Shown: piece after piece, positions 6,189 to 13,130 of the stretch
Layout: the number at the start of each line of letters is the position of its first letter
Position numbering within the stretch: position 1 is the first letter of the stretch
NCBI GenBank assembly: GCA_031386665.1
Contig: JANNCN010000186.1
Location: forward strand, 1-14,653
Length of the DNA: 14,653 nucleotides
Direction: 5' to 3'
DNA from: JANYCG01 sp031386665
GTDB taxonomy: Bacteria > Pseudomonadota > Gammaproteobacteria > Burkholderiales > Burkholderiaceae_C
The notes under the pieces: generated by a model
Seen by the model: the letters and a program-made list of their open reading frames with translations, nothing else
What the model was told of the DNA's origin: nothing
Database searches by the model: none
Translations under genes and position numbers: made by a program

Positions 6189-8459
6189 ATGAAATCATTC
6201 GTTGGCGCGCTACCGAGGCTCAGTTATGCCCTGCTTGCGGCATTCCTGATTGCTATGGCGGTTCGAAGTCACAACGACACCACGCTGGCCCTGGTGGTTT
6301 GCTCCGTTCTGATGTTTGCCTTTTGCTGGGCCAATGCTACCCACCTCATGGGTGCCCGACCTGCCCTTCAATTTGTCTTGATCGCTGTGTCGTTCGGCTG
6401 GTTCGCCGAGCAAATGGGCTCATCGCGCGGCTGGTTTTTTGGCAGCTACACCTACACCGACGTGTTGGGCTGGCGTTTGGGCGACGTGCCCATGATCATC
6501 CCGTTGATGTGGTTTGCGCTGTGCTATTGCGCCTACGTCATCAGCAATTTCATTGTCTGGCAAAGCCCGGTGAACGGCTCAAGCAGCCTGCGCCGGGCGC
6601 TTTTTATGTCGGTCTTGGCCGCGATGATCGTGACCGCCTATGACTTGGGGGCCGACCCCTACATGGTCTTTGTGCTCAAAGCCTGGATCATGGCCAAGAC
6701 CGATGGCTGGTGGTTTGGCGAAACGCTGCAAGGCTTTGTGGGTTGGGTCACGGTGGCCTGCGCGATCAATTACTGCTTTCACCTGTCAGTTCGCAAACAA
6801 GGCGTGCAGGTGCAACCAGGTTTTGTCAAATGGCATGCGCTGCTGCCCTTCTCGATTTTTGGATTTTCGATGGTTTTCCAGATGCTCAAAGGCTATCCGG
6901 TCGAAACCCGCACCATCGCCTTTTTTGCCATGGGAATTCCCTTGTTGTGCGCCATGGCAGGTTGGTGGCGCTGGGTCCCAGCCGCTGGCGGTGCGAATGT
7001 TCAGAGCCCGGTGACAGACGACCGGCTGGAACAGTTGCAGTACGCGGCCGACCCACTGGCCGACGACACGATTGCCAACATTCTGGGACCTTGGCCGCCC
7101 GTTGCACAGGCGGTTGTGCCCGCAGACAAAGCGATCAAAATCGCCGCCATCAACCGACAGTTTGCCCAGTGGACCACCAATGACAGCCTACAGCATGCAG
7201 CTGCTGTTGACTCGGCTTTGTCGCCCGAAATCACGCAAGCCCTGCAAGCGTATTTGCAAAAGGGGCAAGCACTGCCCGATTGGGCCGACCGGGCCAAAAT
7301 CGCCAGGGCTGAAGTTCTGTTCATGGACTACGGTGCGCTGTCTTGCACCTTGCTGTTTTGCTCCAGCTTGCCAGAGTGTTATGTGGTGCCTGATTTGGCT
7401 TCTGTTTTGCATGTGGCGGGCCAGCTTGAACAGCACACCGAGTACCGCATACGGGCGACTGCAGCGATGATCTTTCCGGTCATGATGCACGGTGGCCTGT
7501 GTCGGCCCGAAGGCAGCGGTGTCGCGCAAATTTTGAAGGTCAGGCTGATTCACGCCACGGTTCGCAATTTGATTTTGCGAGGTGATCCGCAAGTCGCCGT
7601 GCGGGCCTTGGGCGAGGACCGCCATGTCATCGGCGCGGGTGTGATTGCCCCCGGAGCCAAGGTGAACGTGAGCACCTCCAGCATGTACGAAGCCCTGCTG
7701 GCGCAAGGCTGGAAGTTGGGTGAAGACGGGCTGCCCTGCAACCAGGAAGAACTGGCCTACACCCTGTTGACCTTCGGCTACATCTTCCTGCGAAGCATGC
7801 GCAAGTTGGGCATCGGCTTGACTGAATCAGACGAGGAAGCCTATTTGCATGCCTGGAATGTGGTGGGCCATGTGCTTGGCATTCGCCGTGAATTGATGGC
7901 CGACACCATGGCCCAGGCTGAGGTGCTGTTTGAACACATGCAAGCGCGCGGGCGGGCTGACCCTGTGTCGCCAGACCCGCGCGGTGCTTTGGGGAATGCC
8001 TTGATGAACACCATGGCTGACGCTATTCCCTGGACACCTCTCAAGTCTTTCCCCGTGTTGATGACACGGTTTTTATGCGGCAAAACCAACGCCCAGGAGA
8101 TCGGGTTGGTTGAGCGCGCTTCTCTGCTCTCCATCGTCTTGTTCACCGTGCTGATGGGGGTGATCCGCTGCATCGACACCGTGGTGCAGTGGCTTTTTCC
8201 CGAGTTTTCAATTTCCCGATTCATCACCCGCGTGATGGGCTACCACATGATGAGCAAAATTCTGCTGGACCAGACCCGGCCACTCAAACTGCCCGACCAG
8301 ATGCTCAATAGTGTCAGCACGACAATGGGCCTGTGGAGCGATGACCCGAAGGCGCCAGGCTGGGTCAACCGGCTTGAAGACCGACTGACCCAAACCGGGT
8401 CTTGGGGCGCTTCGGGTCGGGCGCTGGGCAGTGCCAGCAAGCTTGAGGTCGTCAATTGA
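6189..8459 (+). CDS. Fusion: carotenoid-biosynthesis-like membrane domain plus MpaB/Lcp-like oxygenase domain
   Basis: A single intact 756-residue frame holding two families. Residues 1 to about 265 are a multi-helix membrane domain like CruF/DUF422 carotenoid-biosynthesis proteins. Markers are GSYTYTDVLGWRLGDVPMII, AYDLGADPYMV and GWWFGETLQGFVGW. Residues from about 285 (PLADDTIANILG) to about 620 resemble DUF2236, the family of MpaB and of latex-clearing haem oxygenases. Markers are the Arg/His-rich helix RLIHATVR (R452, H455), NQEELAYTLLTFGYIFLRSM, and YLHAWNVVGHVLGIRREL (H554, H561), which are candidates for haem-contact residues. A further hydrophobic helix lies near 640-665. The architecture suggests an oxygenase anchored at the membrane and acting on a lipophilic, perhaps polyene or isoprenoid, substrate; that is inference. 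No strong Shine-Dalgarno precedes ATG 6189. It is followed directly by a diguanylate cyclase gene. Confidence 0.8.
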   Translation: MKSFVGALPRLSYALLAAFLIAMAVRSHNDTTLALVVCSVLMFAFCWANATHLMGARPALQFVLIAVSFGWFAEQMGSSRGWFFGSYTYTDVLGWRLGDVPMIIPLMWFALCYCAYVISNFIVWQSPVNGSSSLRRALFMSVLAAMIVTAYDLGADPYMVFVLKAWIMAKTDGWWFGETLQGFVGWVTVACAINYCFHLSVRKQGVQVQPGFVKWHALLPFSIFGFSMVFQMLKGYPVETRTIAFFAMGIPLLCAMAGWWRWVPAAGGANVQSPVTDDRLEQLQYAADPLADDTIANILGPWPPVAQAVVPADKAIKIAAINRQFAQWTTNDSLQHAAAVDSALSPEITQALQAYLQKGQALPDWADRAKIARAEVLFMDYGALSCTLLFCSSLPECYVVPDLASVLHVAGQLEQHTEYRIRATAAMIFPVMMHGGLCRPEGSGVAQILKVRLIHATVRNLILRGDPQVAVRALGEDRHVIGAGVIAPGAKVNVSTSSMYEALLAQGWKLGEDGLPCNQEELAYTLLTFGYIFLRSMRKLGIGLTESDEEAYLHAWNVVGHVLGIRRELMADTMAQAEVLFEHMQARGRADPVSPDPRGALGNALMNTMADAIPWTPLKSFPVLMTRFLCGKTNAQEIGLVERASLLSIVLFTVLMGVIRCIDTVVQWLFPEFSISRFITRVMGYHMMSKILLDQTRPLKLPDQMLNSVSTTMGLWSDDPKAPGWVNRLEDRLTQTGSWGASGRALGSASKLEVVN

Positions 8460-10288
8460 ACCTCAACTTAGGCCGTTGCACTAGTTTTCCCAGCATGACA
8501 GCCACGCCTTGGCCCATTGCATCATGGCGAACAATCTTCAGTGCATGGGCCAGTGCAAGGCGTTTGACATTCCTGCTGGCCGTCACGGTCTTGCTCTTGT
8601 TGGGATCGCCTGGCGTTTCAGCCCAACCCGGCCCGACGCCGCTGGTGCTTGAAGACACGGTGCCCGTCGTGCAGGCTTGGCCAGCGGTTACTGTCTTCTC
8701 AGATGCCGGCAAGAGTATTCGAATTGAGCGGATTCTGAGCGATGCGCCCGTCTTCACCGTGCCAACCACAGCCTATGGCACTTTGGGCCTGCGCACGGAC
8801 GCCGTCTGGTTGCGAATCCCGCTCAAGGTGTCGCCCAACAGCAATGCCCAGTGGGTTTTTGACATCGACTACGCGGTGCTGAATCAGATTAATCTGTATG
8901 TGGTGACCGAAGGCAAAGTGGTGCGCGAAGCCACAATGGGCAACATTCAGTTTGCCGGTGAACGACCCATCCGAAGTCGGGCACTCTCGATTGCGCTGGA
9001 ACTCAAGCCAGGCAAGTCTTATGAAATTTACCTGCGCATACTGAACAACGGGTCGATGATTTTGCCGATCACGCTCAGCAAGCCGACTCACTTTCATGCG
9101 CGCGCGTTGCAAGAGCAGATGTTGCAAGGTCTGTTAACGGGTTTGGCGCTGTGCCTGCTGGTGTACAGCCTGGCCAACTGGATCACCCTCAAAGAGCATT
9201 TGTTCCTCAAATACGCCATTTTGGTGACGGGCAGCTTGCTGTTCTCGCTGTTGCAATTTGGCGTGGGCGCGCAATACATTTGGCCCGGCAACGTCTGGAT
9301 TGAGATTCACATGGGCGGCTTGTCAGCGCTCTTGGCCGGAACGGGCTCGTTTTTGTTCGTCGAACAAGCACTTTCTGGGCCGGACGCCAAGCCCTGGTTT
9401 GGCCGCTTGATGAAAGGTGGCGCGGCCCTTTTGATGTTCTGTGCGGCGTTGTACTGCCTCGACTGGCTCAACATTCAACAAGTGACCAACATTGTCAGCA
9501 CCGTGGGCTTGGCACCGACCTTGCTGGGCATACCCGGGGCGATCAAGCGGGTGCGCCGGGGCGACAGTGTGGGGGCGTATTTTTTGATTGCCTGGGCCGT
9601 TTATTTTCTGTCCACGGCTGTGTTGGTTGAAGTGATCAAGGGCCGTGTGGGCGTCAATTTCTGGACACTTCATTCCTTCCAGTTTGGGGCCACGCTGGAC
9701 ATGCTGCTCTTTATGCGCGTGCTGGGCCTGCGCACCAAGGCACTGCAATCCGAAGTTCAAGCCGCCAACCGCGAGCGCGACAGTTTTCACTCGCTGGCTT
9801 ACACCGACCCATTGACCGGCTTGGCCAACCGCCGCAGCCTGAATGCCTCGATCTCAAGCGCCATTGCGAACTCAGGGCCCAGCAACATGCTGGCGGTTTA
9901 CATGGTGGACCTGGACGGCTTCAAGCAAGTGAATGACAAGTACGGCCACGACGTGGGTGATGAATTGTTGATCGCTGTTGCCGCGCGCCTGAAGGCCTGC
10001 CTGCGCGCCAGCGACGTGTTGGCCCGCCTGGGTGGCGACGAGTTTTTGATTTTGACCACTGACTTAAGCCACGAGCAGCAAGCCAAAGACTTGGGCGAGA
10101 AGCTGCTGGCGTCCTTCAGCAACCCGTTTGCCCTGTCCTCCCAGAGCTGCCAGGTCGGCATGACCATCGGCTATGCCCTGTCGCCCAATGACAGTCAAGA
10201 CACCGCCAGCCTGCTTAAAATGGCCGACGCCGCCATGTACGCAGGCAAAAATGCGGGCAAAAACTGCGTGACCCGGGTGACGGGTTGA
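8456..10288 (+). CDS. Membrane diguanylate cyclase with 7TMR-DISM sensor and GGDEF domain
   Basis: Up to 610 residues; makes cyclic di-GMP from two GTP. Domain order: signal peptide (RLTFLLAVTVLLLLGSPGVSAQ); a periplasmic 7TMR-DISMED2-like domain at about 60-205, with TDAVWLRIPL typical of that family; a seven-helix 7TMR-DISM region at about 210-420; a short coiled linker (LQSEVQAANRERD); and a GGDEF domain from DPLTGLANRR (about 451). The active site is an intact GGDEF at 526-530. The product-inhibition I-site RxxD is also present (R517, D520, five residues upstream). No EAL domain is seen. The frame can start at TTG 8456, overlapping the TGA of the fusion gene, or at ATG 8495, 36 nt after that stop. 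Neither has a good ribosome site, so coupling is likely. The DISM domain implies control by an unknown, possibly carbohydrate-like, extracytoplasmic ligand. Confidence 0.92.
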   Translation: MNLNLGRCTSFPSMTATPWPIASWRTIFSAWASARRLTFLLAVTVLLLLGSPGVSAQPGPTPLVLEDTVPVVQAWPAVTVFSDAGKSIRIERILSDAPVFTVPTTAYGTLGLRTDAVWLRIPLKVSPNSNAQWVFDIDYAVLNQINLYVVTEGKVVREATMGNIQFAGERPIRSRALSIALELKPGKSYEIYLRILNNGSMILPITLSKPTHFHARALQEQMLQGLLTGLALCLLVYSLANWITLKEHLFLKYAILVTGSLLFSLLQFGVGAQYIWPGNVWIEIHMGGLSALLAGTGSFLFVEQALSGPDAKPWFGRLMKGGAALLMFCAALYCLDWLNIQQVTNIVSTVGLAPTLLGIPGAIKRVRRGDSVGAYFLIAWAVYFLSTAVLVEVIKGRVGVNFWTLHSFQFGATLDMLLFMRVLGLRTKALQSEVQAANRERDSFHSLAYTDPLTGLANRRSLNASISSAIANSGPSNMLAVYMVDLDGFKQVNDKYGHDVGDELLIAVAARLKACLRASDVLARLGGDEFLILTTDLSHEQQAKDLGEKLLASFSNPFALSSQSCQVGMTIGYALSPNDSQDTASLLKMADAAMYAGKNAGKNCVTRVTG

Positions 10289-10395
10289 TGGGTTTACGCC
10301 CTGACCGATAAGGCGGCAAAGAGGCAAAGCGCCATAGACCGGGCGTCTTGAGTTTTGGCTTAGGGCTTGCGTCGGATTGTGGTTTGATCAAAAAA

Positions 10396-10425
10396 TTAGA
10401 TGCTATATTAATAATAGCAAACTAA
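10396..10425. repeat. AT-rich small hairpin
   Basis: GCTAT (10402-10406) pairs with ATAGC (10414-10418) around an AT loop. The outer TTAG (10396-10399) and CTAA (10422-10425) extend the stem across small bulges. It lies about 108 nt after the diguanylate cyclase stop. It resembles short AT-rich intergenic hairpins that I recall as frequent in Comamonadaceae, but I cannot verify copy number here. Confidence 0.4.
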
Positions 10426-10473
10426 TGAATTAATTCGAGAGCTAGAGGCCTATTTTGTTCACATTTTGTCGGT

Positions 10474-10513
10474 TTTCCATAAAAAAGAACCTGCAGGTTC
10501 TTTTTTATGGAAA
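10474..10513. terminator. Perfect 40-nt palindrome, likely bidirectional intrinsic terminator
   Basis: Every base from 10474 to 10493 pairs with 10494-10513. The GAACCTGCAGGTTC centre is flanked by A6 on the left and T6 on the right, giving a hairpin followed by a U-tract in either direction. It lies about 185 nt downstream of the diguanylate cyclase stop and could end that transcript. The loop is essentially absent (TGCA at the tip), so cruciform formation or a dyad binding site is an alternative. Confidence 0.65.
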
Positions 10514-10554
10514 TTGGCCGATTTTGAAGTGGGGCGATGCGGTTGATCGCAACA

Positions 10555-10631
10555 GTCCGTGTCCGGGTTGTATGACTCCAGGGAACAAGCTCTGAACTAG
10601 TCAAGTTCTCAGGTTTCCTGCCCGTTCGGAC
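10555..10631. other. 77-nt imperfect multi-helix hairpin, function unknown
   Basis: Nested complementary segments: GTCCG (10555-10559) with CGGAC (10627-10631); CGGG (10564-10567) with CCCG (10621-10624); CAGGGAAC (10579-10586) with GTTTCCTG (10613-10620, one G-T wobble); CTG (10592-10594) with CAG (10610-10612); and AACT (10595-10598) with AGTT (10604-10607), around an AGTCA loop. No known RNA family is recognised. It may be a small RNA, a decayed inverted repeat or part of a mobile-element end. Confidence 0.35.
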
Positions 10632-10797
10632 AAAGACTTGTACACAATAAATCCCCATCAAATCGCCATTCAAGTCTGAGTTCCACTCGATGGATCCAGT
10701 CTCTTGAATTGAAATCTCAGCGCGAATATTTCATCGGATCGGACGAATAGCATGGTGGTCAGGTCATCGATGAATGCGGGGTTAGGTGAATCAAATA

Positions 10798-10806
10798 TGG
10801 TACGAT
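10798..10806 (+). promoter_or_regulatory. Candidate extended -10 promoter of the HigBA-like locus
   Basis: TGGTACGAT has the TGn extension plus a TACGAT -10 hexamer (10801-10806). No good -35 is visible at 17 nt upstream. The -10 ends 7 nt before ATG 10814, so a transcript would begin at or next to the start codon. Confidence 0.4.
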
Positions 10807-10813
10807 TTTAAGA

Positions 10814-11155
10814 ATGCCGCTAATAACTGAACCTGTCCTGAAGGTCTACTTTTAACGGTCTGGCGCAGGTCACGAGCCAGTTAGAGATTGGTTGAAAAGC
10901 CTGCCCGCTCATGAGCGTTTGGCAATTGGCGAAGATATTCAGGCCGTGCAATTTCGCTGGCCGCTAGGTATGCCATTGGTCAAAAAATTGGCAGGAAGAG
11001 TATGGGAAGTCCGCACGCAGTTGCCAACCCGCATCGCGCGGGTGCTGTTCACCGTAAAAAGCAATCAAATGGTTTTGTTGCACGGTTTTATCAAGAAAAC
11101 CCAATCAACTCCAAAGCCCGACATTGACCTGGCACAGAGCCGAATTGACTTTTAA
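10814..11155 (+). pseudogene. HigB/RelE-like toxin gene interrupted by an in-frame TAA
   Basis: Reading from ATG 10814 gives MPLITEPVLKVYF, then TAA at 10853-10855. The same frame then continues without another stop as RSGAGHEPVRDWLKSLPAHERLAIGEDIQ and on through WPLGMPLVKKLAGRVWEVR, IARVLFTVK, MVLLHGFIKKTQ and TPKPDID, to a TAA at 11153-11155. The continuous match to the HigB/Gp49-like RelE-superfamily toxin on both sides of the stop points to a point nonsense mutation; in this family the spot is usually an aromatic residue. The longest uninterrupted frame starts at a TTG (10892) and would lack the first strand and helix of the toxin. The antitoxin gene follows after 14 nt and is intact. Alternatives are readthrough, a sequencing error, or a truncated product from an internal start. 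Confidence 0.72.
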
Positions 11156-11169
11156 TCAGGAGTTTCACC

Positions 11170-11448
11170 ATGCCCATTGGAAGCAATTTTGACGACTTTC
11201 TCAAGGAAGAAGGAATTTACGAGCAAAGCACAGCCGCAGCCATGAAAAAGGTGCTGGCTCTGCAAATTGAAGAAGGCATGAAGGAGCAAAACCTCACCAA
11301 AACCGCCATGGCCAAACGCATGCACACCAGCCGGGCGGCGCTGAACCGGCTGCTGGATGACTCGGATACCAGCCTGACGCTCACCACCTTGGCCAGTGCA
11401 GCAGCGGCTTTGGGGCGGGGAGTGAGGATTGAGTTGGTGGCGGGTTGA
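11170..11448 (+). CDS. HigA-like XRE-family antitoxin
   Basis: 92 residues; the DNA-binding antitoxin partner of the preceding toxin frame. The Cro/C1-type helix-turn-helix is visible as LTKTAMAKRMHTSRAALNRLLD (about residues 42-63), followed by TLTTLASAAAALGRGVRIELV, the common tail of this subgroup. The N-terminal part (FDDFLKEEGIYEQ, then AAMKKVLALQIEEGM) also fits. A clear AGGAG at 11159-11163 precedes the ATG. Gene order toxin-then-antitoxin is the HigBA arrangement. It should neutralise the toxin and repress its own operon. With the toxin frame broken, it may persist as a repressor or as protection against a related toxin elsewhere. Confidence 0.88.
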   Translation: MPIGSNFDDFLKEEGIYEQSTAAAMKKVLALQIEEGMKEQNLTKTAMAKRMHTSRAALNRLLDDSDTSLTLTTLASAAAALGRGVRIELVAG

Positions 11449-11485
11449 CCAACTTGACAGGCTTCAAAACTGTCGACAATTTTTA

Positions 11486-11518
11486 CACTGCACTGCACTG
11501 CACTGCACTGCACTGCAC
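11486..11518. repeat. CACTG pentanucleotide tandem repeat
   Basis: Six perfect CACTG copies (11486-11515) plus a partial CAC. It lies 37 nt after the antitoxin stop and about 140 nt before the preferred start of the PEP-CTERM gene. A five-base unit is prone to slippage. Being non-coding, it would change spacing or promoter geometry rather than a reading frame. Confidence 0.95.
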
Positions 11519-11659
11519 GGTGCCGCCACGCCCCTAAGTTATTGAAATCGTTCACTATTTAATTCAGCGCTGATCTTGGCATCGTCTGTGCTTGTGTTTT
11601 CGTGGGTTGCCCAAAAAGCCACCCCACACAACCCAATCCACCGTCACGGAAAGCCCCCG

Positions 11660-12376
11660 ATGCCCAACCAATTCAATGTCAAAGCCTTGCTCGCCCAGGC
11701 CGCATGTGCCGCTGCAGCGCTTTTACTTGCCATTTCAGCTCAGGCCACCTTGCTGGGCCGGGACCTCAGCGGCAACGCAGTCGCCAACAACAGCGCTAGC
11801 GCCGTGTTTTTCTACGACACCGACCGCAACATCACCTGGCTGCGCAACGCCAATGCGGCGGCGGGTTCCGCTTTTGACAATGGGGCGAGCAACTCAGATG
11901 GTCGGATGGGTTGGAGCAACGCCATGGCTTGGGCGGCAGACCTCACGGTGGGTAGCTTCAGCGACTGGCGCTTGTTTCCCGGCGTGTTCAATTGCGGTTT
12001 CAACTGCGGTGAGTTGGGCCATCTTTGGTACGACGAGTTGGGCAATGCCTTGAATGCTAGTCAACAAGTGATCGGCATTGTCAACACGGGTGATTTTCAG
12101 AATCTACCCACCGCCAGGGATGGCTTCCTTTGGACCAGTACCTCGACCGACGCCACGCATGCTTTTGCATATGGATTTGGCAATGGGAGTCAGGGCAACG
12201 ATATTAAGGAATCCTCTGGCGGTTTCATCGTCGAGTATCAAGCCTTGGCTGTCCGCGATGGCGATGTGCTCAGAACCGTCACCCCACCCAACGACGTGCC
12301 CGAGCCCGGCACCTTGCTGTTGACCGCAGTGGCTTTGCTGGGGCTGGGTGTGGCGCGGCGGAGACGGGCTGTTTGA
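11660..12376 (+). CDS. PEP-CTERM sorting-signal secreted protein
   Basis: 238 residues from ATG 11660. A weak GGAAAG lies upstream; the frame is open to 11576 but without a signal peptide placed sensibly. The N-terminal hydrophobic segment (ALLAQAACAAAALLLAISAQA) is a Sec signal peptide. The C-terminal 26 residues are a textbook PEP-CTERM tail: VPEP, a hydrophobic helix (TLLLTAVALLGLGVA) and the basic cluster RRRR. Such proteins are processed by an exosortase and usually linked to exopolysaccharide or the cell surface; no exosortase gene is in this window. The central region ITWLRNANAA, then DGRMGWSNAMAWAADL and SDWRL, is like a DUF1566/Lcl-type repeat seen in other PEP-CTERM proteins. Its precise function is unknown. 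Confidence 0.87.
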   Translation: MPNQFNVKALLAQAACAAAALLLAISAQATLLGRDLSGNAVANNSASAVFFYDTDRNITWLRNANAAAGSAFDNGASNSDGRMGWSNAMAWAADLTVGSFSDWRLFPGVFNCGFNCGELGHLWYDELGNALNASQQVIGIVNTGDFQNLPTARDGFLWTSTSTDATHAFAYGFGNGSQGNDIKESSGGFIVEYQALAVRDGDVLRTVTPPNDVPEPGTLLLTAVALLGLGVARRRRAV

Positions 12377-12444
12377 CCCCTTCCTTCTTGACGGTTCCTG
12401 TCGAGTCCAACGCTCCCCGTCAGGACTACGTAGTTAGCCCGGAC

Positions 12445-12798
12445 TCACGAGTGAGCAATCATCGTGCTCGCCGTCAACTCCACGTAAGCGACGGACTCAA
12501 AAGCCGCCTCAATCCGTCCAAGATTGTCCAACACCAGCGGCAGCAAAACGGAGTTTGGCATATTCCCTGTTGAGACTTGCAACAGGCGCAGTGGCGACCC
12601 GTTGACGATGTGAGAAGTCACAAAGTCCGCGTCTTTGCTGATGACGACGCGCCCCTCAAAGTCGGCAAGGCGGGCAATGAAGCTGTCGCTGGAGCGGTTC
12701 TTGTCTGGCAGATTCAGGGTGTGAACGGTGTCATGCCTCGCTGCATTCAATGCAACTGCCAACTTGAGCGGCAATTGCGCATCGACGATGAATTTCAC
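12445..12798 (-). CDS. DUF5615 PIN-like protein, probable toxin
   Basis: 117 residues starting at a GTG (12796-12798) that overlaps the TGA of the upstream DUF433 gene by four bases (GTGA), so the two are translationally coupled. The sequence fits the DUF5615/Mut7-C-like PIN fold: FIVDAQLP at the N-terminus (D6), SSDSFIARLA (D38) and VVISKDADF (D56, D58). These are the acidic residues expected to hold the nuclease metal ion. By family and context it is the likely toxin of a VapBC-like pair with DUF433 as antitoxin; RNase activity is inferred, not shown. The length is normal. It is convergent with the PEP-CTERM gene, with a 68-nt gap that has only a short GAGTCC/GGACTC inverted repeat. Confidence 0.85.
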   Translation of the reverse strand: MKFIVDAQLPLKLAVALNAARHDTVHTLNLPDKNRSSDSFIARLADFEGRVVISKDADFVTSHIVNGSPLRLLQVSTGNMPNSVLLPLVLDNLGRIEAAFESVAYVELTASTMIAHS

Positions 12799-13016
12799 GC
12801 CGCCAACAGCTCAACATGGTTGGTTTGCGTCAGGCGTGCAGCATAGGCCAGCGCGGCATAAATGTCGTCAGCTTCCAGATCGGGGTAATCGGCCAATATG
12901 TCGGCCACCGTCATGCCGCCCGCCAGCCATTCCAGCACCGACTGCACGGGGTAACGCATGCCGCGGATACACGGCTTGCCATGACAGATATCAGGGTGAG
13001 TGGTGATGCGATTCAT
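12795..13016 (-). CDS. DUF433 protein, probable antitoxin
   Basis: 73 residues. The opening block (RITTHPDICHGKPCIRGMRY, then VQSVLEWLAGGMTVADILADYP and LEADDIYAALAYAA) is the standard DUF433 sequence, a small helix-turn-helix family that commonly precedes DUF5615 genes. It should bind DNA, repress the operon and neutralise the PIN-like partner. ATG 13014-13016 has no Shine-Dalgarno. A TAATAT -10-like box (minus strand, 13028-13023) ends only 6 nt upstream, so the mRNA may be leaderless. The gene starts about 40 nt beyond the groEL terminator and appears to be an independent unit. Confidence 0.9.
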   Translation of the reverse strand: MNRITTHPDICHGKPCIRGMRYPVQSVLEWLAGGMTVADILADYPDLEADDIYAALAYAARLTQTNHVELLAA

Positions 13017-13056
13017 AGGCGAATATTACTACTCTTGAACGTTGACGATGCACATG

Positions 13057-13090
13057 AAAAAACCCGCAAGGCTCACGCTCTGCGGGTTTT
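13057..13090 (-). terminator. Intrinsic terminator of groEL
   Basis: On the minus strand, AAAACCCGCA (13090-13081) pairs with TGCGGGTTTT (13068-13059) around a 12-nt loop and runs into a T6 tract. It lies about 145 nt beyond the groEL stop and just before the DUF433 promoter, so it separates the two units. Confidence 0.85.
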
Positions 13091-13130
13091 GGTTTTCGGC
13101 TGTTCTCCAATTGAAATCGGAGGAAGCGGA

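Larger units (their letters stand above)
10289..10813. other. 525-base non-coding region rich in inverted repeats
   Basis: No credible gene found on either strand. Reading frames here have no recognisable protein and run through the palindromes. The region is more AT-rich than its surroundings around 10380-10435. It holds an AT-rich hairpin, a 40-nt perfect palindrome and a 77-nt multi-helix hairpin (listed separately). A 10-nt palindrome TCATCGATGA at 10764-10773 lies shortly before the toxin-antitoxin promoter and could be its operator. Confidence 0.7.

Noticed and set aside
10290..10315. Possible third copy of the stem-loop repeat after the diguanylate cyclase stop (GGGTTTACGCC, as in one arm of element B)
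   Set aside because: Only 11 bases match, the GACAGTGC/AGCACGGC core is absent, and the local hairpin is short. Chance similarity or a distant remnant.
10422..10673. Minus-strand 83-residue open frame in the intergenic region
   Set aside because: It runs straight through the perfect palindrome and the multi-helix hairpin, resembles no protein I know, and has no ribosome site.
10892..11155. Toxin gene as an intact 87-residue ORF from TTG 10892
   Set aside because: Family-like sequence continues upstream through RSGAGHEPVRDW to the in-frame TAA and beyond it to ATG 10814, and no ribosome site precedes the TTG. A truncated or broken gene explains this better.
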